Of a stretch of 35,325 nucleotides of DNA, positions 1 through 9,506 are shown piece by piece; positions within the stretch are counted from its first letter, which is position 1, and the number at the start of each line of letters is the position of its first letter. This DNA comes from Calditrichota bacterium (lineage in GTDB: Bacteria > Zhuqueibacterota > Zhuqueibacteria > Thermofontimicrobiales > Thermofontimicrobiaceae). A program made the position numbers and the translations under genes. The stretch is taken from assembly GCA_013152715.1 (NCBI GenBank), contig JAADFU010000031.1:1-35325 (forward strand), read 5' to 3'. Below the pieces are notes generated by a model. The model ran no database searches and was not told the origin of the DNA. It saw only the letters and a list, made by a program, of their open reading frames with translations.

Positions 1-263
1 GCTTATAATGGATTATCCCGAAAAGGTCTTTTGTGATAGTTTTTTTGAGCCGTATCAGATCGATTCAGTCAGGACAATTCGTAAACTTTCTTGCTTTTTT
101 GTATTTTTTGTTCGACATTTTGGTTGTTTTTTGACATACTGTTTTAAACTGATATTTGAATAAGGGTAGCTCAGGCATTGCCACAAAAGAAGTTTCCGGC
201 TTCAAAATGAGCTGAATATTTTCACAATACTCATCCGCACGCTAAATAAATACCCCCATCTTT
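1..263. other. intergenic, no gene supported
   Basis: This stretch lies downstream of the minus-strand lipoprotein gene. It is AT-rich. A plus-strand frame stays open from base 2 to about base 163, but it is rich in Phe, Cys and Tyr, has no ribosome-binding site and resembles nothing I recognise. No terminator hairpin or RNA gene is visible. Confidence 0.4.
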
Positions 264-878
264 TTATATCCCAGGTTCTCCGCTACCGCAACTTTCGCCA
301 TCGGAAAAGGGTTTGAGAACCTCCATGCATTCGGAATATTCAACAGTGGCAACAATTTTGATCCTTACGTCTGCGACAAGCCTTTTGCCCTGAGTGTCTC
401 CATTCAAAATTATCTCATAATCAAAATAATCGTTGCTTTCCAGATAACTTCTTATTTTGTTTCTGATTTTATTGACACCCCGATCCAATAAAAGGCTGAC
501 TGGACTAAATGAATTCGAAATACCCATTAAACCGGTGATTGGCACTTGATAATTTTCAAAAACTTTTTCGCGACCGGTTTGCAAATCTTTATAAAACAGC
601 GTCAACTTAACTTTGTCTGCTGCATTTCCTTCCGCAACGGTAGTGCTGATAGCGAGAGTCTGAATCCGGACATCTTTAATTTCTGCATCGGCGCCGATGT
701 CGACCAACTGCAACACATCATTTCTGGAAATTGCGCTGGCAAGCTCGAAAGCGCCGTTTTGGTCAACATGATACGTAATGACCTGATTCAAATCGAGCAC
801 AAAATCAAATTTTTGCTTTTCGCAGCCGGAAAAAATTAAACCCGCAAATATCAAAATTAAAAATATTCTGCCTTTCAT
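264..878 (-). CDS. putative lipoprotein, unknown function
   Basis: A 204-residue protein that I do not recognise. The N-terminus is a type II signal peptide: Lys and Arg at residues 2-4, a hydrophobic run, then the lipobox-like LIFSGC with Cys19 as the likely lipidated residue, followed by EKQKFDF. It is therefore probably anchored in the envelope, facing the periplasm. The remainder alternates beta-like stretches with charged turns, with no catalytic motif. Two Cys near the C-terminus (ECMEV and ESCGSG) could pair. It follows the 914-1804 gene on the same strand after 35 bases, so the two are probably co-transcribed. Confidence 0.7.
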   Translation of the reverse strand: MKGRIFLILIFAGLIFSGCEKQKFDFVLDLNQVITYHVDQNGAFELASAISRNDVLQLVDIGADAEIKDVRIQTLAISTTVAEGNAADKVKLTLFYKDLQTGREKVFENYQVPITGLMGISNSFSPVSLLLDRGVNKIRNKIRSYLESNDYFDYEIILNGDTQGKRLVADVRIKIVATVEYSECMEVLKPFSDGESCGSGEPGI

Positions 879-913
879 TCTCTATTCTCCTCGGTTTGGA
901 TTTACTTAATAAT

Positions 914-1804
914 TTATAAACCAATTCCCAGACCAACGACGACGACATTTTGCTGAGCGAAATTAAAGTCGGTGTGCAAAACTATCGGTCCCAGTGCTGC
1001 CGCTACGCCTGTAGTGAGCCGAAACGAATTCTTTGCCTTCAACTCGAACGAAATATCTTCGCCATTTTCGTCCGACTCATAAGCATAGCTGATATTCAAA
1101 TTAGACGATTCGTTGGCAAGCCCGCCGTAAAACGTCAGTATGCCTTTCGAATAACTCGCCTGTGCGCCAATGGACAAGCTGTTTGCGTCGATGATATTGC
1201 CCAACTTGAAGCTTTGCTTGTAAAAACCAACGGCGATGTCCACCGGTAAAGTGGGAAAATATTGGCTCACGCTGTGTCTCACGCCGAAACCGACCAGACT
1301 CAATTTTCCGAGATTATCGTCCAGCTTAATGTCAATGAAGCGCAGCATCGCCTCTGTGCCCATGATTGAGCCAAAAGAAAGCTGCGGCACCGCAATGGGA
1401 AAGGTAGTCATATCAAAGCCGCCGGGAAATACATAAGCAGTTCCGCCCGTTCCTTCCACTGCTACATTTTCGCTATTTCCAAAAATGGTCGGCGCTTCTG
1501 CAGTCGTTGGAGGCGAAAATAATCCTTCCGTCTGTGCCGTAAAAACTTTTTGGTCATCAGCAATCGGAGCGAACATTGTGACGATCCCGCCGTAAAATTG
1601 GAAACCATTGCGCTCAATATGCGCTGAATGAAAAAAACCGCTGTTCATATTCGCTCCGAAAGCATCTGCCAGCGGCTGCAAATATTTTTTTCCGTTCTCC
1701 GACGTGTATTTGGAGACGAAATTTTCGATGTCCTGACCAATGCATGAAGTCTGAAACAAAATGATGACGCCAAAAATCATTGTCAAAATCGCGAACCGTT
1801 TCAT
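914..1804 (-). CDS. exported envelope protein, DUF6588-like barrel
   Basis: A 296-residue protein with an N-terminal signal sequence (MKRF, then a hydrophobic run ending near QTSCIGQ). The rest is rich in Gly and aromatic residues and has alternating hydrophobic strands ending in VVVVGLGIGL, typical of an outer-membrane beta-barrel. The Gly-rich YVFPGGFD region and the FGVRHSVSQYFP segment recall the DUF6588 family of FCB-group bacteria, but that assignment is from memory of the pattern. The start is supported by a GGAGGAG site four bases upstream of the ATG, and a promoter-like pair lies just beyond. It leads a two-gene unit with the lipoprotein at 264-878. Function unknown. Confidence 0.65.
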   Translation of the reverse strand: MKRFAILTMIFGVIILFQTSCIGQDIENFVSKYTSENGKKYLQPLADAFGANMNSGFFHSAHIERNGFQFYGGIVTMFAPIADDQKVFTAQTEGLFSPPTTAEAPTIFGNSENVAVEGTGGTAYVFPGGFDMTTFPIAVPQLSFGSIMGTEAMLRFIDIKLDDNLGKLSLVGFGVRHSVSQYFPTLPVDIAVGFYKQSFKLGNIIDANSLSIGAQASYSKGILTFYGGLANESSNLNISYAYESDENGEDISFELKAKNSFRLTTGVAAALGPIVLHTDFNFAQQNVVVVGLGIGL

Positions 1805-1827
1805 CGGCTCCTCCGTTGTCTATTTTC

Positions 1828-1856
1828 ATGATAATGAATTAACAAAATTTTGTCAG
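1828..1856 (-). promoter_or_regulatory. sigma70-like promoter for the 914-1804 gene
   Basis: On the minus strand CTGACA (1856-1851) and TATCAT (1833-1828) are separated by 17 bases, each one mismatch from consensus. Transcription would start about 17 bases before the ATG, giving a very short leader that still contains the ribosome-binding site. Sequence match only. Confidence 0.4.
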
Positions 1857-2113
1857 TTACTCCAATTTATCTCCGCAATGCTGCAAGTAAAACTGAGACC
1901 GATAAAATGCTGGAGAGAGATTTTGCAAATTGTTGATATTGTTAAAAATTGACACACTAACTTTTTAATATAGACATTTCCGCAGAAACATTCAAGCTTT
2001 TTCTCGCCTTTCGCCATTACGTCCCCTTTTACCAATTTCACCAATGGTCAGAAGTGCCCTTGAATTCTAGTGGCAAAAATCTTCGTTTCCTCACAAAATC
2101 GCCATTAAAACGC

Positions 2114-2184
2114 TTGACTCTGTCGCTTAAAATTTGTAATTTTAGCATCAAACATAAATCTCACGTGCGATAGTGGGCTATAAT
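2114..2184 (+). promoter_or_regulatory. candidate promoters for guaB
   Basis: Two overlapping possibilities are visible. TTGACT (2114-2119) and TAATTT (2137-2142) are 17 bases apart. A perfect TATAAT (2179-2184) lies closer to the gene but has no clear -35 box 16-18 bases upstream and no extended -10 TG. The first pair has the better spacing. No purine-riboswitch core was recognised in the leader. Confidence 0.35.
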
Positions 2185-2238
2185 CCGGCGATTTTTGAAC
2201 GCCATTCCTTTTATTAAAATTTAAATTTCGAAAAATAG

Positions 2239-3720
<1,482 letters not shown>

Positions 3721-3734
3721 ACACCAGACTTAAC

Positions 3735-3775
3735 TTTTGCAAACCAGGTTTCTTCTACGAGCCTGGTTTGCAAAA
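3735..3775 (+). terminator. hairpin after guaB, convergent gene ends
   Basis: Perfect 14-base arms, 3735-3748 (TTTTGCAAACCAGG) and 3762-3775, around a 13-base loop. It lies 14 bases after the guaB stop and overlaps the last codons and stop of the convergent SGNH gene. The following plus-strand bases (TTCTTTC) are only a weak T tract, so it may act as a factor-dependent stop or RNA stabiliser rather than a classic intrinsic terminator. Confidence 0.6.
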
Positions 3776-4903
3776 TTCTTTCAATTTTGCCGCTATAATC
3801 TGGTTCGCTTCCGGCGTGAAATGAATATCACCGCTGAAAATCTGCGTGCCCGCTTCTGCCCCTAAAATTTTTCGCCCATCAATGAAATCAAATTGATTCA
3901 GTTGAGCCAACCTTTTCAATTCGTCGTAAGGAGTTTTTGCGGACGAATTTTCAAATTCCCACTTTTCCGGCAACAAGAGCAAAACGAGGCGAAAATTCCA
4001 CTCATGAGCATAAATCTGCATGGCCTTGAGCAGAGCGTTTGTGAGGGTTCCATTTCGCAGCCGAATTTCTTTGTGAGCGGAGTTCATTTTATTGGCAGAA
4101 TCGCCCCATTTTCCCACTTTTTTCTTCATTAAATTGAACAAGCCAAGAAAAGGTGTAAACTCTTGCCTCTTGAATTGTTCAAATTTCTGATAATGCATGT
4201 CGTAGCGATGAAAAAACGCCAGCGGCTCGATTGAACCGGGAATATCTTCCAGAAATTCCAAAACATTCGGCTGAATCAAAATCAGATGATTTTTTTCCAG
4301 ATTAAATCTGGGCTTTACCAACGCGAATTCTACATCAGGGTCGCAAAACGGCAAATAGAGGCAGTCCAGCAATTCCGTGTTGCGGCTGCCCAAACCAACA
4401 ATGACCACGTCCGGCGAAAATTGCTTTGCAGCGTCCATGAGCAAAAGATAAATCTGGTCGAGACTGAAATATTCCGTGCCGAAATTCAGTGTTTCCAGAT
4501 TGCTATCTTCCACAAAGCTGCTCACGGTTTCGTTATTGGAAATTTTTCCCCCGCCACTGAGGCGCGAATCGCCAAGAAAGATGACGCGCGTCTTTTTACG
4601 TTTTTTCTCGGCGATGCTCTCCACGGAACGCGAGCCAAAGGTGTCGAAATGAATATTTTCGCCGGTGTAATTCGGCTGATTTTTCCAGCCCAATTTTTCA
4701 TCAGGAATAATTTGAAAACGACCGTCCTGAAAATCACGCGTCCGTTGCATCAATTTCCAGGAGAGATAGGAGCGTAAATACCAGGTCTCCGGGAAAATCG
4801 ACTCGATGAATCCCGACAGAGCGATCTCGGCCACAGCAATGAAAAACATCGCCAGAAAGAATTTTCGGTTTTGTTTGAGGAATTGTAAAATAGTCTGCCA
4901 CAT
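3755..4903 (-). CDS. SGNH/GDSL hydrolase-like protein, DltD/AlgX-type partner of MBOAT
   Basis: A 382-residue protein anchored by one N-terminal membrane segment (about residues 15-36), with the rest predicted in the periplasm. SGNH catalytic blocks are present: FLGDSRLSGGG with nucleophile Ser113, a block III-like GLGSRN around Asn175, and GDIHFTPEAN carrying Asp359 and His361. Such proteins receive or remove acyl groups on cell-surface polymers, and they commonly sit beside an MBOAT acyltransferase, as DltD does with DltB and AlgX/AlgJ with AlgI. The MBOAT gene ends nine bases upstream, so the two are surely co-transcribed. The start has only a weak AAAGAAA purine stretch upstream. The acyl group and acceptor cannot be read from sequence. 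Confidence 0.8.
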   Translation of the reverse strand: MWQTILQFLKQNRKFFLAMFFIAVAEIALSGFIESIFPETWYLRSYLSWKLMQRTRDFQDGRFQIIPDEKLGWKNQPNYTGENIHFDTFGSRSVESIAEKKRKKTRVIFLGDSRLSGGGKISNNETVSSFVEDSNLETLNFGTEYFSLDQIYLLLMDAAKQFSPDVVIVGLGSRNTELLDCLYLPFCDPDVEFALVKPRFNLEKNHLILIQPNVLEFLEDIPGSIEPLAFFHRYDMHYQKFEQFKRQEFTPFLGLFNLMKKKVGKWGDSANKMNSAHKEIRLRNGTLTNALLKAMQIYAHEWNFRLVLLLLPEKWEFENSSAKTPYDELKRLAQLNQFDFIDGRKILGAEAGTQIFSGDIHFTPEANQIIAAKLKEFCKPGS

Positions 4904-4912
4904 TTTTTTTCT

Positions 4913-6346
4913 TTAAAATTGGAAATAAATAAAATTCCGCGCCTCCGCATGATAGACAACCATGAGAAAAAGCATGAGATACAAAATGCCAAAACGAATC
5001 AGCAGCGGCAAACGAAAAAATTGACTAAGATCATTGTTGTTTTTTGCCAAAAAGATTTCTGCGATGAGCAGCGGCGCTGCATAGGCAGCGATTTTTAGCA
5101 ACAAATCCAGTTCCGAAGGACCGAAAGAAAAATCGCTCAAAATCAACCAAAAGCAATGAGCCGCCCGCGCCAATGTCGGCGCGCGGAAAAGAATCAGACC
5201 AATGATGACAAAATTCAGCGTCACTACGATGGCAATAAAATCGCCGAGAGGACGCACGGGTGAGAATTTTCTCTGCTGTTGATGATTCTTTTTTCTTCTG
5301 ACAAAATGATAAATCGCCAGCGCCGCTCCGTTGTATGCGCCCCAGAACAAAAAATTCCAGCCGGCGCCGTGCCACAAACCGACGAGCAGAAAAGTGACAA
5401 AAATAGCCGCGTAGGGAATCATGGGCCTGTAACGCCACTTCACCATCGCCAGTGGCAAAAAGACGTAATCTTTAAACCATGACGTCAAACTGATGTGCCA
5501 GCGCTGCCAGAAGTCCTGAATATTGCGGCTGAAAACCGGATTGTGAAAATTCTGCGACAATTCAAATCCCATGAGCCGCGCCGCTCCGCGCGCGATGTCG
5601 GTGTAAGCAGAAAAATCCGCGTACAATTGAATGGCGAAGCCGTACAACGTTCCCCAAACGAGCGCAGCGCTCAAATCACTGCCGTTTCGTGCGCCGAAGT
5701 AGGAAATCATTGTTCCTAAATTATCGGCAATTACCACTTTTTTGAACAGTCCCCAATAAATCAGCAGCAGCCCGTTTTTTAATTTGTCAGTCGTCAACGT
5801 GCGCTGCTGTTCGATCTGCGGCAAAAAATCGCCTGCGCGTTCAATAGGCCCGGCGATCAATTTCGGGAAAAAAGCGACGTACAGGGCGTAGTCGATGAAA
5901 TTTTTCGTAGGCTTGATTTTCTGTCGATAAACATCAATGGTGTAGCTCATGGTCTGAAAAGTGTAAAATGAAATGCCGATGGGCAAAATGACCCGCAGCG
6001 TGGATTGATGCAGTTGAATGCCCAAATTTTGCAAAAGCGCAAAGAGATTGTCTGCAAAAAAATGGAAATACTTGAAAAATCCCAGCATGGTTAAATTCAC
6101 GAACAAACTAACGAGCAAATATTTCCGCCGGTCTTTTCGAAAATCGTGCTGATCAATTTTCCAGGCGCAAAAAAAATCAGTGGTTGTAGAAAGTAAAATC
6201 AAACCGAGAAATCGCCAATCCCAGAAGGCGTAAAACAAATAACTGGCGAGCAGCAGAAACCAATTTTGAAGCCGGAGTTTTAGCGAAAGATAAATGACAT
6301 AAACGATGAGCAAAAAAATGAAAAATTCAAACGAGTTAAAATTCAT
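4913..6346 (-). CDS. MBOAT family membrane O-acyltransferase (AlgI/DltB-like)
   Basis: A 477-residue polytopic membrane protein of the membrane-bound O-acyltransferase family, which passes acyl groups across or at the membrane onto polysaccharides, teichoic acids or lipids. The family core is clear: LPIGISFYTFQTMSY (about 121-135), FPKLIAGPIER (160-170), the FWQRWHISLTSWFKDYV segment with His284, and GLWHGAGWNFLFWG with the near-invariant His326. About ten hydrophobic segments are visible. It lies between the FemAB-carrier fusion (120-base gap) and the SGNH gene (nine-base gap), all on the same strand. No convincing Shine-Dalgarno precedes the ATG, which is common for membrane proteins here. 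Substrate unknown. Confidence 0.9.
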   Translation of the reverse strand: MNFNSFEFFIFLLIVYVIYLSLKLRLQNWFLLLASYLFYAFWDWRFLGLILLSTTTDFFCAWKIDQHDFRKDRRKYLLVSLFVNLTMLGFFKYFHFFADNLFALLQNLGIQLHQSTLRVILPIGISFYTFQTMSYTIDVYRQKIKPTKNFIDYALYVAFFPKLIAGPIERAGDFLPQIEQQRTLTTDKLKNGLLLIYWGLFKKVVIADNLGTMISYFGARNGSDLSAALVWGTLYGFAIQLYADFSAYTDIARGAARLMGFELSQNFHNPVFSRNIQDFWQRWHISLTSWFKDYVFLPLAMVKWRYRPMIPYAAIFVTFLLVGLWHGAGWNFLFWGAYNGAALAIYHFVRRKKNHQQQRKFSPVRPLGDFIAIVVTLNFVIIGLILFRAPTLARAAHCFWLILSDFSFGPSELDLLLKIAAYAAPLLIAEIFLAKNNNDLSQFFRLPLLIRFGILYLMLFLMVVYHAEARNFIYFQF

Positions 6347-6466
6347 GGCGGTTTGATCGCTGTTTTGTTTCGATTTCTTCGGATTTCCGGGAGCCGCTCG
6401 TTGTCAGATTTTTTGATTTCAAACATGCAAACGCTTCATTTGTTTGGTTCGCAGTGCAGTGCGATT

Positions 6467-7789
6467 TCAAAAACGAACAGTCATTTTTTCCTGAATCAGG
6501 CGGCAAATTGAACTGATGGAATCAAAGTTTTCAGAAGTAATTTCTTCCGGGAAAAAGTGAACATCAAATTTTTCCTGCAAATCCTGAACCAGGTCCACCA
6601 GTGCCAGCGAATCAATGAGCCCTGAACCGACCAGCGGCATTTTGGGATTTAATGCGCCGTCCCATTCTGGATTCTTTTTTACGACATTTCCCACTGCGCG
6701 CGTGACGCCGCTGGTAATACCGGCGCCCTCCTCGAGAGTTACTTCCCCAACTTCGATGGGCCAATCCAATCCAGGCAAAAAGCCATGCAGGTCAGCGCGT
6801 TTGCGCGAAGTCTGAGATTCCCGAGGCAGAAAACTGGGAAATACCTCGTAATTTCCCGGGTAACTGTATTCTGTGCCGCCGGTTGTTCGTTTGAATGCCG
6901 AAGCGCCCATTTTGCGGGAAGGATCGGCGCCGCCCAGATCGAACCATTTGTAGCGCAAATCGCGATGGTACTGAATCGCACGCCAGACGAGATAGCGCAT
7001 GCCCACAAAATCTGTGGTGCGCGTCGCGTCCCACGCGGTCAGAGCAAAAGCCGTATCAGCGAACACCGTTGTGACCAGCCCCGCTACATATTTTTCTTCC
7101 CGATAAGCAAGGAAAAGCTGGCTGTTCACATCGCTGGTCTCCCAGAAAGCGGACAACAAATCAGACGAAGGCCAACCTGTGGCATTGTTTTTTGCATCGA
7201 GGCGATATTGGAAAAGGAAAAATTGAAAATCATCAGCGGAGTGGCTCACTTTTGCCTGAAAATTTTCCCGCTCCGCGCGCTCCAATGCCTTGCGCCAGTG
7301 CCGTTTCATCTGACTGCGTATTTCATCTTCAGGTCGATCAATATCCAGCCTCACCGACGCCCAGACAGGATCAGATACAGTTCGCAAATTCAATTCTTTG
7401 TGCCAGCCTCTGGGCAATTCTCCGGGGAACAAACAAGGACTGAGATAAAGATGTCGCTGCTGACGATTGACCCAATAATTTTTCAACTCCCGAATGGCGA
7501 TCACAGCAATCATCGGCTGCCAAATTTCATCCGTGTCAAAAAACAAAGGCCCGTTTTGAATGCGAGCTACAGGCCCGATGCCGGAAACTTCTTTCAATAA
7601 AATTTGCGCCATTGCCAGAGGCTTGCCGTTGCGTAAAACGAGCTGCCGAAGGGGGCCAAATCCGACAGTTCTTTTAATCGCTTCGCCGTATTCCCACGTC
7701 TGCATCAAATCTACATGCCGGGCGCGATTTAACAAAATATTCCAATCATAGCCATTCTCGACCGTCTGAAACGCGATCTCTTCCCTCAT
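6467..7789 (-). CDS. FemAB/GNAT-like acyltransferase fused to acyl-carrier domain
   Basis: A 440-residue two-part protein. Residues 1 to about 325 form a FemAB-like double-GNAT fold (WEYGEAIKRTVG near 32, a basic helix SQMKRHWRKALERAE, and the C-terminal WFDLGGADPSRKMGASAFKRTTGG segment typical of FemAB/GNAT_6 enzymes that transfer aminoacyl or acyl groups). After a linker, about residues 372-437 resemble a carrier protein: GSGLIDSLALVDLVQDLQ, with Ser394 (codon 6608-6610) as the expected phosphopantetheine site, then FPEEITSENFDSISSI. FemAB relatives beside separate carrier genes are known from exosortase (PEP-CTERM) loci; a fusion is less usual. It is the first gene of a minus-strand cluster with MBOAT and SGNH partners. 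AAGGG precedes the ATG. No adenylation enzyme or phosphopantetheinyl transferase is nearby. Confidence 0.8.
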   Translation of the reverse strand: MREEIAFQTVENGYDWNILLNRARHVDLMQTWEYGEAIKRTVGFGPLRQLVLRNGKPLAMAQILLKEVSGIGPVARIQNGPLFFDTDEIWQPMIAVIAIRELKNYWVNRQQRHLYLSPCLFPGELPRGWHKELNLRTVSDPVWASVRLDIDRPEDEIRSQMKRHWRKALERAERENFQAKVSHSADDFQFFLFQYRLDAKNNATGWPSSDLLSAFWETSDVNSQLFLAYREEKYVAGLVTTVFADTAFALTAWDATRTTDFVGMRYLVWRAIQYHRDLRYKWFDLGGADPSRKMGASAFKRTTGGTEYSYPGNYEVFPSFLPRESQTSRKRADLHGFLPGLDWPIEVGEVTLEEGAGITSGVTRAVGNVVKKNPEWDGALNPKMPLVGSGLIDSLALVDLVQDLQEKFDVHFFPEEITSENFDSISSICRLIQEKMTVRF

Positions 7790-8071
7790 AGAATTGCCCT
7801 TTTCTTTGAATTTTTCCCCAATGGCACTCCCCCATCATTCAATAAAACATGGCAAAATTTATTCCACAATCAGAAACTATCGCCTAATTACATTTTTTTA
7901 AATGAAATTGCCGTTTAATCTTTACGTATCAAATTGATTTTATTTTAGTAACTCATTATGTTTTTTCTTCTCATACGCAGCAAAAGAAATATTGAAATTT
8001 TTATTTTTTGCAACTTGAAATCACATTTTGCAGTTGTCCGTTCTCAAAATGCCGTATCAGAAATGAACAAA

Positions 8072-9229
8072 CTATCGAGCAGAGAATCGAATCCGGATTT
8101 GCACAATTTCCGGACGATTGCCCAAGCGAATCGGCGGCCCCCAGGTTCCCACGCCGCTGCTGACGTAAAAGTGCGTGTTCCCTTTCTTCAAATAGCCCCA
8201 ACTTTTTTCATAAAGCAAATTTGTGATCAAATTCAAAGGAAACAATTGCCCGTGATGCGTGTGTCCGGAAATTTGCAGATCGATTTTGTTTTCCGCAGCT
8301 TCGTCGAGTCCGAAAGGCTGGTGATCCAGCAAAATGAGCGGTTTTTGAAAATCGATGTCAGCAACCAGTCCCGCAAGTGATTTGCGGCTGTTGCCGTTGA
8401 ACTGGCGCACGCTGCGATCTTCCCTGCCGACAATGTAAAAATCATCCTGTACCAAAACGACTTCATCCCGCAAAACCTGAATTCCGTGTTGCCCGAGATA
8501 AGCTGCCGCGCGATCCACGCCGCCGATGAATTCGTGATTTCCGGTAATGGCAAACACGCCAAATTTCGCCGACAGTTTCAGCAAATCATCCCCCAAATTT
8601 TCTTTGATCACTGGCGCCAGGTCTTCATCGACCACATCGCCGGCCAGCAAAACCAGATCCGGCTTGAGATTATTTATTTCGGAAACAATTCGTGAAAAAC
8701 GGGACTTCCCGACAATCGTGCCCAGATGAATATCTGAAGCGGTAACCACAGTCAGCGAATCAAAGCGGCTTTTTTTGTGAATCTCAAGATCGAGCGTCGT
8801 AATTTTCGGAAAAAGCGCATTCACAAAACCAATTGCCACCAAAACAAAAACGAAGATCAGAGAACCGAAAAACATCAGAGAGCGGAAATTTTGCGCCGAG
8901 GATTTCACCGTCGCGCTGAACGGCACGATGAAATTCACCAGTCGAAAAATATCTGCGAATAAAACAATGAGAAAGAAATAAAACATGGCCGCCATCCAGA
9001 ACGATCCCACCCAGATCAAGGTTTCGCTCAGCGGCGAAATCCACAGCCGTTCTAAAATTCTCCCGATTAAGTACGAAAATGCTACCAGCCAGAAAACGAT
9101 TTTGAACACACTTCGCCACCGCTCATCGAACGGAAAAACACTCAATGCCCGGATGAAAATGTAAGCGTTGATGAGCGTGTAAATTAAAATTACAATGGAA
9201 AAGAATAGTACAAAATTCCAGAATTTCAT
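8072..9229 (-). CDS. membrane-anchored metallophosphoesterase (YaeI/YkuE-like)
   Basis: Calcineurin-like phosphoesterase behind an N-terminal membrane region. About four hydrophobic segments span the first 150 residues. The metal-binding blocks follow in order: ASDIHLG, LLAGDVVDED, TGNHEFIGG and SGHTHHGQLFP, giving the Asp, Asn and His ligands of a dinuclear centre. Relatives such as YaeI and YkuE act on phosphodiesters or lipid-linked phosphates at the membrane; the substrate here is unknown. The ATG at 9229 has AAGG nine bases upstream. A TTG at 9277 would add 16 polar residues and is the alternative start. It stands alone, divergent from the flavoprotein gene at 9507. Confidence 0.85.
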   Translation of the reverse strand: MKFWNFVLFFSIVILIYTLINAYIFIRALSVFPFDERWRSVFKIVFWLVAFSYLIGRILERLWISPLSETLIWVGSFWMAAMFYFFLIVLFADIFRLVNFIVPFSATVKSSAQNFRSLMFFGSLIFVFVLVAIGFVNALFPKITTLDLEIHKKSRFDSLTVVTASDIHLGTIVGKSRFSRIVSEINNLKPDLVLLAGDVVDEDLAPVIKENLGDDLLKLSAKFGVFAITGNHEFIGGVDRAAAYLGQHGIQVLRDEVVLVQDDFYIVGREDRSVRQFNGNSRKSLAGLVADIDFQKPLILLDHQPFGLDEAAENKIDLQISGHTHHGQLFPLNLITNLLYEKSWGYLKKGNTHFYVSSGVGTWGPPIRLGNRPEIVQIRIRFSAR

Positions 9230-9506
9230 CAGTCGCAGCCTTTCGCTGAATGTCCGTTTGCTGTGATTCTCGCTCAATTGTTCTCGGCAAAAATATAAGG
9301 TAAAAAGTTAAACATTTTTGAGAGAATTGCAAGGATTTTTTTGCGGACCCGAGCAGTAAAAAGTGTTTTTTTAGATATTTGTTTTAGGCGAGACAAAAAT
9401 CAGCCCGACTCCATTTTTCCCGCTTGCTTTTTTGTGAAAAATTCATTAGCTTGTGGCACAATTGACTTCATTTTAAAGATGAATTTCATCGCTCAAAAAT
9501 TTTAAT

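Larger units (their letters stand above)
1805..2238. other. divergent intergenic region with promoters
   Basis: 434 bases between the divergent envelope gene and guaB. It holds the minus-strand promoter at 1828-1856 and guaB promoter candidates at 2114-2184. The middle (about 1860-2100) contains no open frame with a ribosome-binding site, no strong inverted repeat and no recognisable riboswitch. Confidence 0.5.

Noticed and set aside
2-163. Open frame at the window edge that might be a truncated gene
   Set aside because: Phe/Cys-rich translation without known motifs; length is within chance for AT-rich DNA.
6785-7600. 271-codon open frame on the plus strand
   Set aside because: Fully antisense to the FemAB-carrier gene, with no ribosome-binding site and a composition typical of shadow frames (many Arg, His and Cys).
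9453-9472. TGGCAC-containing stretch before glcD considered as a sigma54 promoter
   Set aside because: The GC doublet expected ten bases after the GG is TT, so the -12 element is missing.
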